This document shows, in pieces, positions 53,275 to 61,281 of a stretch of 64,000 nucleotides of DNA. Within the stretch, counting starts at the first letter, position 1; each line of letters starts with the position of its first letter. The position numbers and the translations under genes are program-made. The notes under the pieces were generated by a model. It made no database searches. It was not told the DNA's origin and saw only the letters and a list, made by a program, of their open reading frames with translations. The stretch lies in contig CAMLLC010000005.1 in NCBI GenBank assembly GCA_946480835.1, forward strand, positions 1 to 64,000, read 5' to 3'. The DNA is from Entomomonas sp945283395. GTDB taxonomy: Bacteria > Pseudomonadota > Gammaproteobacteria > Pseudomonadales > Pseudomonadaceae.

Positions 53275-53823
53275 TCAAGATTGCTGCACAAATTTTATAA
53301 AATGTTCAGCAAATTCATCTACTTTTTGCCAGTTAGTATAATTATACTCTTTAGTTAAATCTTGTTTCTCACCACCAATCCACATAAGAAACTTAATTAT
53401 AAGCTTGTCATACCAAGCATACCTCGGATAACGTAGTGAGCCAGCAAAAACTGCCACTAACTTAGGTCTCCATGTGGTTTTAGCTAAAAAATTTTTAGTA
53501 TAGCCATTAGTTTCTGGGGTATCTTTACCTTGTTTCCTAGCAGATAAATTAACACAAAGGAAAGCCGTTTTCATTTGATTGAGTTGATCATGATGGATTT
53601 TAATAAAATGCAAAAAGGGTTTATTAAACTTATTATATCTAATCGCTGCCCCTAAAAGCACAGCGGTATAATTAGCCAAATTTATGTCAGGTAATTTCCT
53701 TAAATCATAAACTTCATATTCGATATCTTCTGCATACTCAGCTATACGCAGCGCTATTTTGGAAATGATAGCAAAAGTTTGTCCATCAATAGTAGAATAT
53801 AAAAGTAAAGCTTTTTTTTTCAT
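53275..53823 (-). CDS. hemG: Menaquinone-dependent protoporphyrinogen oxidase HemG
   Basis: A 182-residue flavodoxin-like FMN enzyme that oxidises protoporphyrinogen IX to protoporphyrin IX, the penultimate step of heme synthesis, passing electrons to quinones. The N-terminal phosphate loop is LLYSTIDGQTFAI. The C-terminal half has FAGSLRYPRYAWYDKLIIKFLMWI, the insertion loop that distinguishes HemG from flavodoxins. Length equals E. coli HemG (181). It is convergent with the M48 peptidase gene (49-bp gap with no clear hairpin). Confidence 0.93.
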   Translation of the reverse strand: MKKKALLLYSTIDGQTFAIISKIALRIAEYAEDIEYEVYDLRKLPDINLANYTAVLLGAAIRYNKFNKPFLHFIKIHHDQLNQMKTAFLCVNLSARKQGKDTPETNGYTKNFLAKTTWRPKLVAVFAGSLRYPRYAWYDKLIIKFLMWIGGEKQDLTKEYNYTNWQKVDEFAEHFIKFVQQS

Positions 53824-54078
53824 GATTTAATATCCTTACTTTAGAAATATATTGTTTATTTTACCAATTTAGCATTAATAATTAATTGATACCTATTATA
53901 ATGAATTTTACTCAACTTTATTTAGATCATTGCTAGTATTTTTGCATAAAATATTTAAAGTACTAATGTTATCGATAAAATAAAGTGAAATAAAGCTTGA
54001 CATGAATTACAATCAATAATGCGGTTATCTTGTAATGATAACTAGATATAGCAAACATTAAGGATAGGTGGCTTAATC

Positions 54079-54534
54079 ATGACAAATAATATCTTAACTA
54101 TTAATAAAACAAATGGATCATTAACGATAAAAAATTATCCAATCAATCTGCATAAAGGTACCACGCGGCAAGAGGTAGGACAAATCTTAACGCCATTGTA
54201 TCGCCATAATATTGATTACAAAAATGGTAATGAATGGATGTTCTTTGAAGATATAGAATTTTGTGAATGTCCTTGTACATTAGGTTTGTATTTTGACCAT
54301 GAGATACTTACTCAAGTTAAGCTTAGCATTGTACCTATTCATTACGATAGAACTAAATCTGGTTGGGCCTCTAATGAATCGGTAGATGAAGCAGTTTCTC
54401 TCACTCGATTTGAATTAAAACTGCAATTAGGTCGTACTTTTGGTGATAATAAGGAAATTTTTGACTGGGGTGAAGTATGGGCCGTACCCGATTATCATAG
54501 ATCAGAAATGAATGCAGGTATTAAATATAATTAA
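54079..54534 (+). CDS. Unknown cytosolic protein
   Basis: I do not recognise this 151-residue protein. It has no signal peptide or membrane segment, is mixed alpha/beta and slightly acidic, with a compact CECPCT cysteine cluster near residue 75 and aromatic-rich segments (NEWMFFEDIEF, FDWGEVWAVPDYH). Size, isolation and composition are similar to many immunity-like or accessory proteins, but there is no toxin gene beside it, so no role is proposed. A strong hairpin follows 24 bases after the stop. Confidence 0.55.
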   Translation: MTNNILTINKTNGSLTIKNYPINLHKGTTRQEVGQILTPLYRHNIDYKNGNEWMFFEDIEFCECPCTLGLYFDHEILTQVKLSIVPIHYDRTKSGWASNESVDEAVSLTRFELKLQLGRTFGDNKEIFDWGEVWAVPDYHRSEMNAGIKYN

Positions 54535-54557
54535 AGTATTATATTCCTAACAAAAGG

Positions 54558-54610
54558 TCATTTTAACTATCATAAAATGAGACTTTAATTAATTTAATGT
54601 CTCATTTTAT
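54558..54610 (+). terminator. Nested hairpins after the 54079-54534 gene
   Basis: A 12-bp stem, ATAAAATGAGAC/GTCTCATTTTAT (54572-54583 and 54599-54610), with a 15-base loop is followed by AAAATTTTTT about nine bases later. A second copy of the TCATTTTA arm at 54558-54565 can pair with the same middle arm, so two structures exclude each other. Confidence 0.6.
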
Positions 54611-54879
54611 CAGTAAAATTTTTTATTAATAACCGTTAAACTAGCATAGGTAATTAAAATAAATTCAAGCTTATTAAACAATAAAGCCTTTCTAGTTTTG
54701 ATTCTTTTATTATGCCCCAAAATTCTTTACTGACAATCCCTAGAAATACGGCAGTAATTGCAATCAGTTAATAATAAGCATCTTATGTTACATTTTCAGT
54801 CAATTCATTGCTCTCAAATACATTGAAATTTACATAAGAATTCATATATCAAAAGATGTTTTTATCATTATAAGACTAG
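54611..54879. other. AT-rich gap between convergent genes
   Basis: About 270 bp between the hairpin and the galE stop, without a supported gene; a 19-codon frame from 54713 looks accidental. Confidence 0.3.
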
Positions 54880-55902
54880 TTAACCTTTATATCCTTTGGG
54901 ATTATTAACCTGCCAATGCCAAGCATCTTTACACATATCATCTAAATTATATTGAGCTTGCCAACCTAATAGCTCTTTAGCAAGTGATGAATCAGAATAA
55001 CAAATAGCAACATCTCCTGCCCGCCTTTCTACTATTTTATAAGGCAAACTTTTACCGCAAGCTTTCTCAAATGCATGTAATATATCTAATACACTATAGC
55101 CAACCCCAGTTCCTAAATTTATAGCTCTAATACCAGGGTTAGTTGTTAACCATTTTAGCGCAGCTACATGGCCTTTAGCTAAATCCATAACATGAATATA
55201 GTCTCTTACTCCAGTGCCATCAGGTGTTGAATAATCATTGCCATAAACACTCAAATAAGGTCTTAAGCCAACTGCTACTTGGGAAATATATGGCATTAAA
55301 TTATTTGGTATACCATTCGGATCTTCACCAATTAAACCGCTAGCATGAGCGCCAACTGGATTAAAATATCTTAGTAAAGCTATATTCCATTCATTATCTG
55401 ATCTATAGATATCTGTTAAGATTTGTTCCAGCATAAGCTTTGAAGTTCCATAAGGGTTAGTAATCCCCCCTACAGGAAACTGTTCATTAGCAGCCTTACC
55501 TTTGGGATCACCGTACACCGTAGCAGATGAACTAAACACTAACTTTTTTATTCTTGCCCTAGTCATTGCACGACATAAAGTCAATGTATTGTGTAGATTA
55601 TTATCATAATATTCGATAGGCTTAACTATAGACTCGCCAACCGATTTTAAACCAGCAAAATGAATAACAGCATCTATAGAATATTTTTTAAAAATCTCAT
55701 TCAATAATGTCTCGTCTCTAACATCTCCTTGAATGAAATCCAATGGTTTACCAGTAATATTTTGCACTCTGTTAAGTGATTCAATACTACTATTGGATAA
55801 GTTATCTATCACTATGACAGAGTAACCAGTTTCTAATAAGCATAAACAAGTATGGGAACCAATATAACCAGCCCCCCCTGTCACTAAAATGGATGATGTC
55901 AT
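54880..55902 (-). CDS. galE: UDP-glucose 4-epimerase GalE
   Basis: A 340-residue NAD-dependent epimerase interconverting UDP-glucose and UDP-galactose, supplying galactose for surface glycans. GGAGYIGSH at the N-terminus binds NAD. The catalytic serine region is VFSSSATVYG, and the Tyr-x-x-x-Lys is in NPYGTSK. Length matches E. coli GalE (338). It is the last gene of a four-gene minus-strand run: 21 bp separate it from metR. That association is unusual for galE. Confidence 0.95.
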   Translation of the reverse strand: MTSSILVTGGAGYIGSHTCLCLLETGYSVIVIDNLSNSSIESLNRVQNITGKPLDFIQGDVRDETLLNEIFKKYSIDAVIHFAGLKSVGESIVKPIEYYDNNLHNTLTLCRAMTRARIKKLVFSSSATVYGDPKGKAANEQFPVGGITNPYGTSKLMLEQILTDIYRSDNEWNIALLRYFNPVGAHASGLIGEDPNGIPNNLMPYISQVAVGLRPYLSVYGNDYSTPDGTGVRDYIHVMDLAKGHVAALKWLTTNPGIRAINLGTGVGYSVLDILHAFEKACGKSLPYKIVERRAGDVAICYSDSSLAKELLGWQAQYNLDDMCKDAWHWQVNNPKGYKG

Positions 55903-55923
55903 TAATTTATTACCTACATAATT

Positions 55924-56844
55924 TTAATAGTTAGCAATACTTACCCCTTCAAGGGTTGAAAAAGAAGTATCCTTAGCGGTTAACAGAAAATCTTTCATAA
56001 AAGAAGTTTCAAGCATATCTTCTCTGATAGCAGCATATAGTGTCGACTGTAGTCCATCTTTTCCTAATTTTTTAGCAGTTACATAGCCTCTACTGCTGTA
56101 TTCATGAATCGCCCAGTTAGGTAAACAACAAACACCTCGCTCAGAAGCCACAAGTTGTAACATCATTACCGTCATTTCTGCGGTTCTAACTTCTTTAGGC
56201 TCTACATCCGCAGAATCTAAAAATCTAGTAAAGATATCTAGCCTATTTCTATCTATTGGATAGGTAATCAAAGTTTGTGTCATTAAATCTTCTGGTATTA
56301 TAAATGGCTTAGTAGCTAAGTGATGATGATTGGCTACAGCTAATACTGCTTCATAGGTAAATAAAGGAATATACATAATACCTGTCATCTCTATAGGATC
56401 AGCTGTTACCACTAAATCGAGATCCCCCCTAGCTAATGCAGGGAAAGGTGTAAAGACAAAACCTGAGGCTAAATCAAGCTCTACTTCTGGCCATGCATTG
56501 CGAAATTGGTCAATAGCAGGCATCAACCACTGAAAACAACTGTGACATTCAATCGCTATATACAATCTACCCGCCGTACCGCCAGCTAATCGAGATAAAT
56601 CACGCTCAATATTACGTAACTCGGGCAGTACTCGATCAGCAAATTTAAGAATATGTAATCCTGCACTAGTAAAGCGGACCGGTTTAGTTTTGCGAATAAA
56701 AAGTTGTAACCCGAGATTATCTTCTAACTCTTTGAAATGGTGTGATAAAGCCGACTGAGTTAGGTGTAACCTCTTGGCTGCTTGAACTAAACTATCCGTT
56801 TCACGTAACGCGGATAAACTTTTTAAATGACGTATTTCTAACAT
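55924..56844 (-). CDS. metR: LysR-type regulator MetR
   Basis: A 306-residue LysR-family transcription factor that, with homocysteine as co-inducer, activates methionine synthesis genes. The N-terminal winged helix-turn-helix (residues 3-62: RHLKSLSALRETDSLVQAA, LTQSALSHHFKELE) precedes the effector domain. IECHSCFQWLMPAIDQFR and WPEVELDLASGF are specific to MetR. It lies 22 bp after the phosphatase gene and 21 bp before galE, instead of the common position divergent from a methionine synthase gene, and no met target gene is in the window. Confidence 0.92.
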   Translation of the reverse strand: MLEIRHLKSLSALRETDSLVQAAKRLHLTQSALSHHFKELEDNLGLQLFIRKTKPVRFTSAGLHILKFADRVLPELRNIERDLSRLAGGTAGRLYIAIECHSCFQWLMPAIDQFRNAWPEVELDLASGFVFTPFPALARGDLDLVVTADPIEMTGIMYIPLFTYEAVLAVANHHHLATKPFIIPEDLMTQTLITYPIDRNRLDIFTRFLDSADVEPKEVRTAEMTVMMLQLVASERGVCCLPNWAIHEYSSRGYVTAKKLGKDGLQSTLYAAIREDMLETSFMKDFLLTAKDTSFSTLEGVSIANY

Positions 56845-56866
56845 ATATATTAGTTATTCAAAACTT

Positions 56867-57538
56867 TCAACAGCCACATAAAACATTATCTAATAACTGT
56901 CTTAATGCTTCTACTGATTCAACCACAGCCCCCGCCCCCCAATTATGCGGATTATCACTAGAATGAATATAACCATAACCAACAGCTACCGTTTTACAAC
57001 CTGCTGCATTGCCTGACTCTATATCTCTTAAATCATCTCCCACATAAATAATAGCTTCAGGTAATATAGCCAGCTTTTTACAAGCTAATAACAAAGGTTC
57101 AGGACTAGGCTTGCAATGGGTTACATGTTCAGGGCATATCAAAACACTACAACATTTCTCTAATGATAAATGGTTGATAATGGGTACAGCAAACCTAAGG
57201 GGTTTATTTGTCACAATTCCCCATTTCAGATGAGCTTTTTCAATATCAATTAATAAGGCATCTATACCTTTATACAATTTTGAATAAGTAGCACATTGTT
57301 GTTGATAAAGTGCTAAAAACTCTAATCTTAATGGCTCTAATTGAGGATCATCCCCTGTCAGACCAAAAGCGTTTTGCACCATTACTTTAGCCCCACCAGA
57401 GATAACTTGCTTAATATTATCAGGATTACATGGTGGTAATCGGTATTTTTTTAATAGTTGATCTGTAACTGCAACAAAGTCTGGGGCAGAATCTAAAATA
57501 GTACCATCCATATCAAATAATATGGCTTCAAATTTCAT
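56867..57538 (-). CDS. mupP: HAD phosphatase, MupP/Gph type
   Basis: A 223-residue haloacid-dehalogenase phosphatase starting at ATG 57538 (MKFEAILFDMDGTILDSAP); a TTG nine bases earlier lies too close to the AAGGGA. The nucleophile is in DMDGT, with motif II TNKP and the acidic motif YVGDDLRDIE. Phosphoglycolate phosphatase (Gph) is the generic name. In pseudomonads the copy directly after ubiG is MupP, which dephosphorylates N-acetylmuramate 6-phosphate in the cell-wall recycling route that supports fosfomycin tolerance. The ubiG neighbour favours MupP; sequence alone does not settle it. Confidence 0.8.
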   Translation of the reverse strand: MKFEAILFDMDGTILDSAPDFVAVTDQLLKKYRLPPCNPDNIKQVISGGAKVMVQNAFGLTGDDPQLEPLRLEFLALYQQQCATYSKLYKGIDALLIDIEKAHLKWGIVTNKPLRFAVPIINHLSLEKCCSVLICPEHVTHCKPSPEPLLLACKKLAILPEAIIYVGDDLRDIESGNAAGCKTVAVGYGYIHSSDNPHNWGAGAVVESVEALRQLLDNVLCGC

Positions 57539-57568
57539 AATATTCAATCCCTTACTTTTATAAGGTAG

Positions 57569-58267
57569 TTAATACGGTTTCGCTTGCACCATATAATTAA
57601 CATCTACATTATGCCCTAATTTATATACTTTGCTTATAGGATTATAGGTCAGGCCTATTATATCTTGCACATTTAAGCCTGCATCACGACACCAAGTAGC
57701 TAATTCAGAAGGGCGAATAAATTTTTGATAATCATGAGTCCCTCTTGGTAATAATCTTAATATATATTCAGCGCCTATAATAGCAAATAAAAAAGATTTA
57801 GGATTACGGTTGATGCTGGAGAAGAAAACATCGCCAGTTGGTTTGACTAATTTATAACAGGCCCTAATAACAGACGCTGGATCTGGGACATGCTCTAACA
57901 TTTCTAAACAAGTCACCACATCATACTCAGCGGGGTGTTGTTCTGCAAATTCTTCTGCTGTGCTTTTAAAATACTCAACCTTTACAGGTGACTCTAATTG
58001 ATGCAACTTAGCTACGGCTAGTGGGGCTTCTCCCATATCAATACCAGTTACTTTAGCACCTCTATAAGCCACACCCTCACTTAATATCCCCCCGCCACAA
58101 CCAATATCCAGCACATTTTTACCAGCTAACGTGACATGTTCTTCTATCCAGTTAATTCGCAATGGATTGATTTCATGCAGAGGCTTAAAATCACTCTCCC
58201 TATCCCACCATCTACTGGCTAGGGCCTCAAATTTAGCTATTTCAAAATTATCTACATTATTGCTCAT
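57569..58267 (-). CDS. ubiG: Ubiquinone biosynthesis O-methyltransferase UbiG
   Basis: A 232-residue SAM-dependent enzyme that performs both O-methylations of ubiquinone synthesis. ATG 58267 (MSNNVDNFEIAKFEALASRWWD) matches the family start; a longer frame from 58300 adds residues not found in relatives. The SAM motif is VLDIGCGGGILSEG, followed by VTGIDMGEAPLAVAK and VTCLEMLEHVPDP. The membrane-binding region lies in the stretch IIGAEYILRLLPRGTHDY. It heads the ubiG-mupP-metR-galE run with gaps of 30, 22 and 21 bp. Confidence 0.96.
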   Translation of the reverse strand: MSNNVDNFEIAKFEALASRWWDRESDFKPLHEINPLRINWIEEHVTLAGKNVLDIGCGGGILSEGVAYRGAKVTGIDMGEAPLAVAKLHQLESPVKVEYFKSTAEEFAEQHPAEYDVVTCLEMLEHVPDPASVIRACYKLVKPTGDVFFSSINRNPKSFLFAIIGAEYILRLLPRGTHDYQKFIRPSELATWCRDAGLNVQDIIGLTYNPISKVYKLGHNVDVNYMVQAKPY

Positions 58268-58592
58268 GACAACCCCGCGGAGACAAAATAAAGAGATCAC
58301 TACTATTCATTAATCTATTATCAATTATATAGTAATTATTAATCAAGATTTATTATTTAAGCCATTTATATTTAAAATTAAAGAATCAGCATAAGGTTCT
58401 CACCATACTTAATATATTTTTTTTATTATCCCTTATAGTTAGTCTCAAATTATGTTTTTCATTAACTAAATAGACCTCTTTCTTTAAGCTATCACGCTTA
58501 GCTTAATAACAAAAATTAAATAAGTTAAACTAGTGAATGATAAAATTAGTAGATGAAACAAAGGGAACAAAACATGTTCACTATAGCTCATG
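58268..58592. other. Intergenic region upstream of ubiG
   Basis: 325 bp of AT-rich DNA between the ubiG start and the end of the DUF4124 gene. It contains the ubiG promoter region, a short dyad TATAGC/GCTATA (near 58578-58593) just after the DUF4124 stop and GAACA/TGTTC (58563-58577). No gene is supported. Confidence 0.35.
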
Positions 58593-59048
58593 CTATAAAC
58601 CTCGACACTTATTGTTATAGTCCGCTTCTTCGTTGGCTATATTAGCTTTAACTTCTTTATCTGTTAAAAAACGAACCCCCTCTTTTTGTGTTGGGTCTGG
58701 GACAGTAATACGGCCCCAATTCTTTAATGAAGTGATATATGCTTTCCTCTTATCACAAACAACTTTTAATCTTTCAAATTGTGCAGCCATTTGGGCCTTT
58801 TGTTGAGCTTGTTGAGCTTCCTGCATCCTTCTAGCTTCTATTTGTTCACTTGATAAAGTAGTTGTAGTAGAAATTGTTTGTGGTATAGGTCTATCCAAAG
58901 TGGTTGCTTTTTTCTGAGCAGCTTCTGCTTCATTATCGGTATAATGAAACTGGCCATTAGCATCTTTCCATCTATACATTTGTTGCCCCATACAGAGGTT
59001 AATAGTACTAATTAATAATATATTAATCACTAATAATGTTTTTCTCAT
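58593..59048 (-). CDS. DUF4124 domain exported protein
   Basis: A 151-residue protein with a Sec signal peptide (residues 1-21) followed by a DUF4124 domain: QQMYRWKDANGQFHYTDNE is the hallmark. A Gln/Ala-rich coiled coil occupies residues 65-100, and the C-terminal part has two cysteines (VVCDKR and NKCRGL) that could pair. It is probably periplasmic. DUF4124 proteins are common in pseudomonads, with no defined role. It lies downstream of the aldehyde dehydrogenase gene but is separated from it by a strong terminator. Confidence 0.82.
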   Translation of the reverse strand: MRKTLLVINILLISTINLCMGQQMYRWKDANGQFHYTDNEAEAAQKKATTLDRPIPQTISTTTTLSSEQIEARRMQEAQQAQQKAQMAAQFERLKVVCDKRKAYITSLKNWGRITVPDPTQKEGVRFLTDKEVKANIANEEADYNNKCRGL

Positions 59049-59167
59049 AATAATTACATTTCACTAGCGAAGAATTTTAATAGCTTTCTGGAAGTTATAA
59101 TTTAAATATTCAGTAACCGTATTCATTATAATGATATTTTATATAAATGTTTTGACATTAACAAAAT

Positions 59168-59195
59168 AAAAAAGGTGCCCATAAAGCACCTTTTT
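59168..59195 (-). terminator. Terminator after the aldehyde dehydrogenase gene
   Basis: Stem AAAAAGGTGC/GCACCTTTTT with a 7-base loop and T-runs in both directions. It lies 16 bases beyond the stop at 59212 and separates that gene from the DUF4124 gene. A clear rho-independent, potentially bidirectional terminator. Confidence 0.85.
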
Positions 59196-59211
59196 GTTGA
59201 GCAAACAAAAA

Positions 59212-60645
59212 TCAATAAGCTTTTTGTGTAACAAGCTTAGTTTGTAAATAGCTATTGATAGCTTCACATCCCCCTTCACTTCCATACCCAGAGTCTTTAA
59301 TACCACCAAAATGTATTTCTGGTAACGCTAAACCATCATGATTAATAGTAACCATTCCAGATTTAATTTTTTGCCCTAAAAGGGTAGCTTTGGCAAGGCT
59401 TTTAGTATAAGCATAGGCTGCCAAACCATAAGGTAATCTATTAGCCTCAGCTATTGCATCGTCTATTTTTTCAAAACTATTAAGTAAGGCGATAGGGCCA
59501 AAAGGCTCTTCTGACATTATATCAGCGGTAATAGGTACATCAGCTAACACCGTTGGCTCAAAGAAATAACCTTGCCTATCAATACGCTTACCGCCTAATA
59601 ATAATCTTGCCCCTTTAGCTAAGGCATCTTGTATAAGTCGCTCCAACACGGGGATTCGTCTTTCATTAGCCAACGGACCCATCACAATGCTTTTATCAGT
59701 ACCATTACCAACCGTTACTTTTCGCGCCTCTTTTAAAAAATTTGCTATAAATTCATCATAAATATTCGTATGAATTAAAAAACGCGTTGGCGAAACGCAA
59801 ACTTGTCCAGCATTAAGATATTTACAGATAACCATCTCTTTAGCAGCATAACCAACATCAGCATCCTCACAAACAATAACGGGCGCATGACCACCTAACT
59901 CCATAGTAGCAAGTTTCATATGTTGACCAGCTAAACCAGCTAACAACTTACCCACAGAAGTCGATCCCGTAAAAGATATTTTACTTATCAGTGGATGAGG
60001 AATTAAATAATTTGAGATCTCAGAAGGTATGCCATAGACTAAATTGATAACACCTGCTGGAATACCTGCATCAATAAAAACTCTAATTAGTTCCGCAGGT
60101 GAAACAGGAGTCTCTTCGGGAGCTTTGATTATAATTGAACAACCCGCAGCAAGTGCTGCTGATAATTTGCGTACAATTTGATTGATAGGAAAATTCCAAG
60201 GTGTAAAAGCTGCCACAATCCCAACTGGCTCTTTAACTTGTAACTGTAATATTCCAAGCTCTCGGGCAGGAACAATTTGGCCGTAAATACGCCGCCCCTC
60301 TTCAGCAAACCAATCTATTACTTCAGCTCCTGCTAATGTCTCACCTTTTGCTTGCGCTAAAGGTTTGCCCTGCTCGTTAGTCATTTTAATAGCTATATCA
60401 TCTACGCGTTCTCTTAAAATATTAGCAGCTTTTTTCATTAGCAAATACCGTTCAAACGCTGGCGTATTACTCCAGATATTTAAGCCTTTTGCGGCTGCTT
60501 GCAATGCTAAATCCAAATCAGCTTGTTCAGCGTGTGCTATCTTACCTATCACCTCCTCTGTAGCAGGATTAATTAAATCAAGCGTTTTACCTGATTTTGC
60601 ATTACACCATTTGCCATCAATAAATAATTGAACATTAATAGCCAT
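59212..60645 (-). CDS. NAD(P)-dependent aldehyde dehydrogenase, GabD-like
   Basis: A 477-residue aldehyde dehydrogenase, most similar to the succinate-semialdehyde dehydrogenase group. ATG 60645 (MAINVQLFIDGKW) follows GGAG at eight bases; a longer frame from 60705 is unlikely. The catalytic cysteine is Cys283 in NAGQVCVSPTR, and the general base Glu249 in ATMELGGHAP. NAD is bound by FTGSTSVGK, and TPWNFP is intact. The C-terminal HFGGIKDSGYGSEGG is typical of GabD-like enzymes. The exact aldehyde is uncertain; no gabT or transporter is next to it. It is a single-gene unit with a strong terminator. Confidence 0.82.
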   Translation of the reverse strand: MAINVQLFIDGKWCNAKSGKTLDLINPATEEVIGKIAHAEQADLDLALQAAAKGLNIWSNTPAFERYLLMKKAANILRERVDDIAIKMTNEQGKPLAQAKGETLAGAEVIDWFAEEGRRIYGQIVPARELGILQLQVKEPVGIVAAFTPWNFPINQIVRKLSAALAAGCSIIIKAPEETPVSPAELIRVFIDAGIPAGVINLVYGIPSEISNYLIPHPLISKISFTGSTSVGKLLAGLAGQHMKLATMELGGHAPVIVCEDADVGYAAKEMVICKYLNAGQVCVSPTRFLIHTNIYDEFIANFLKEARKVTVGNGTDKSIVMGPLANERRIPVLERLIQDALAKGARLLLGGKRIDRQGYFFEPTVLADVPITADIMSEEPFGPIALLNSFEKIDDAIAEANRLPYGLAAYAYTKSLAKATLLGQKIKSGMVTINHDGLALPEIHFGGIKDSGYGSEGGCEAINSYLQTKLVTQKAY

Positions 60646-61281
60646 TAATTCTTCTCCATATAGTAATTGAAAATTTTTATATTTATTTACAGTACTAGTA
60701 CACAAAACTATATCAGATAACTAGGCTTTTACAACTTAGACCAATATCATAGATCATTTTTATATAACTTGATTACTATAATTTTTAAGGTCAATCCTTA
60801 ACTTAGCATATCCTATAATTTAACAAATTGATGTGAGATAACAAGCTAACAGCATAAACGTAAAATAAAACAATTTATTATGTTTACTTATCCTTTAGAG
60901 AACAGATAATGGCATTAATCTTTTCTAGTCCCTCACACCATTATCCGTTATTCATAACGTTATCTAATGATAATTTAGCATTTGAATCATTAACATGTTT
61001 AAAATTTATGACGTTTTATTAACAGATCTTTATTAATTAACGAAAAGAACATAATAATTCTATATTGGCACAAGCTAAACTAGTTTGTAACAACTGATAT
61101 ATACAATAATGTAAAAAAATACTAGTTATCTATTGTAATTACAAGAAATAATCATCTAGCATGAAATTTATCTGCTTATTATTGTTTAGATTTTTATTGA
61201 CCTTAGATAAAATACTCGGTTTATTATTAACATATAATTTCTGTAAAATAAATATTAGCTATATCTGAACTTGGATGTACT
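60646..61281. other. Large divergent intergenic region with dyads
   Basis: About 636 bp between divergent genes, the largest gap in the window. It contains GATAATGG (60905-60912) with its inverse CCATTATC (60938-60945), and immediately after it the dyad CGTTAT/ATAACG (60946-60959). These could be operators. A 37-codon open frame (60909-61022, starting MALIFSSPSHHY) overlaps them. I found no Fnr/Anr box of the TTGAT-N4-ATCAA form, although the downstream gene belongs to an oxygen-sensitive family. Confidence 0.35.
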
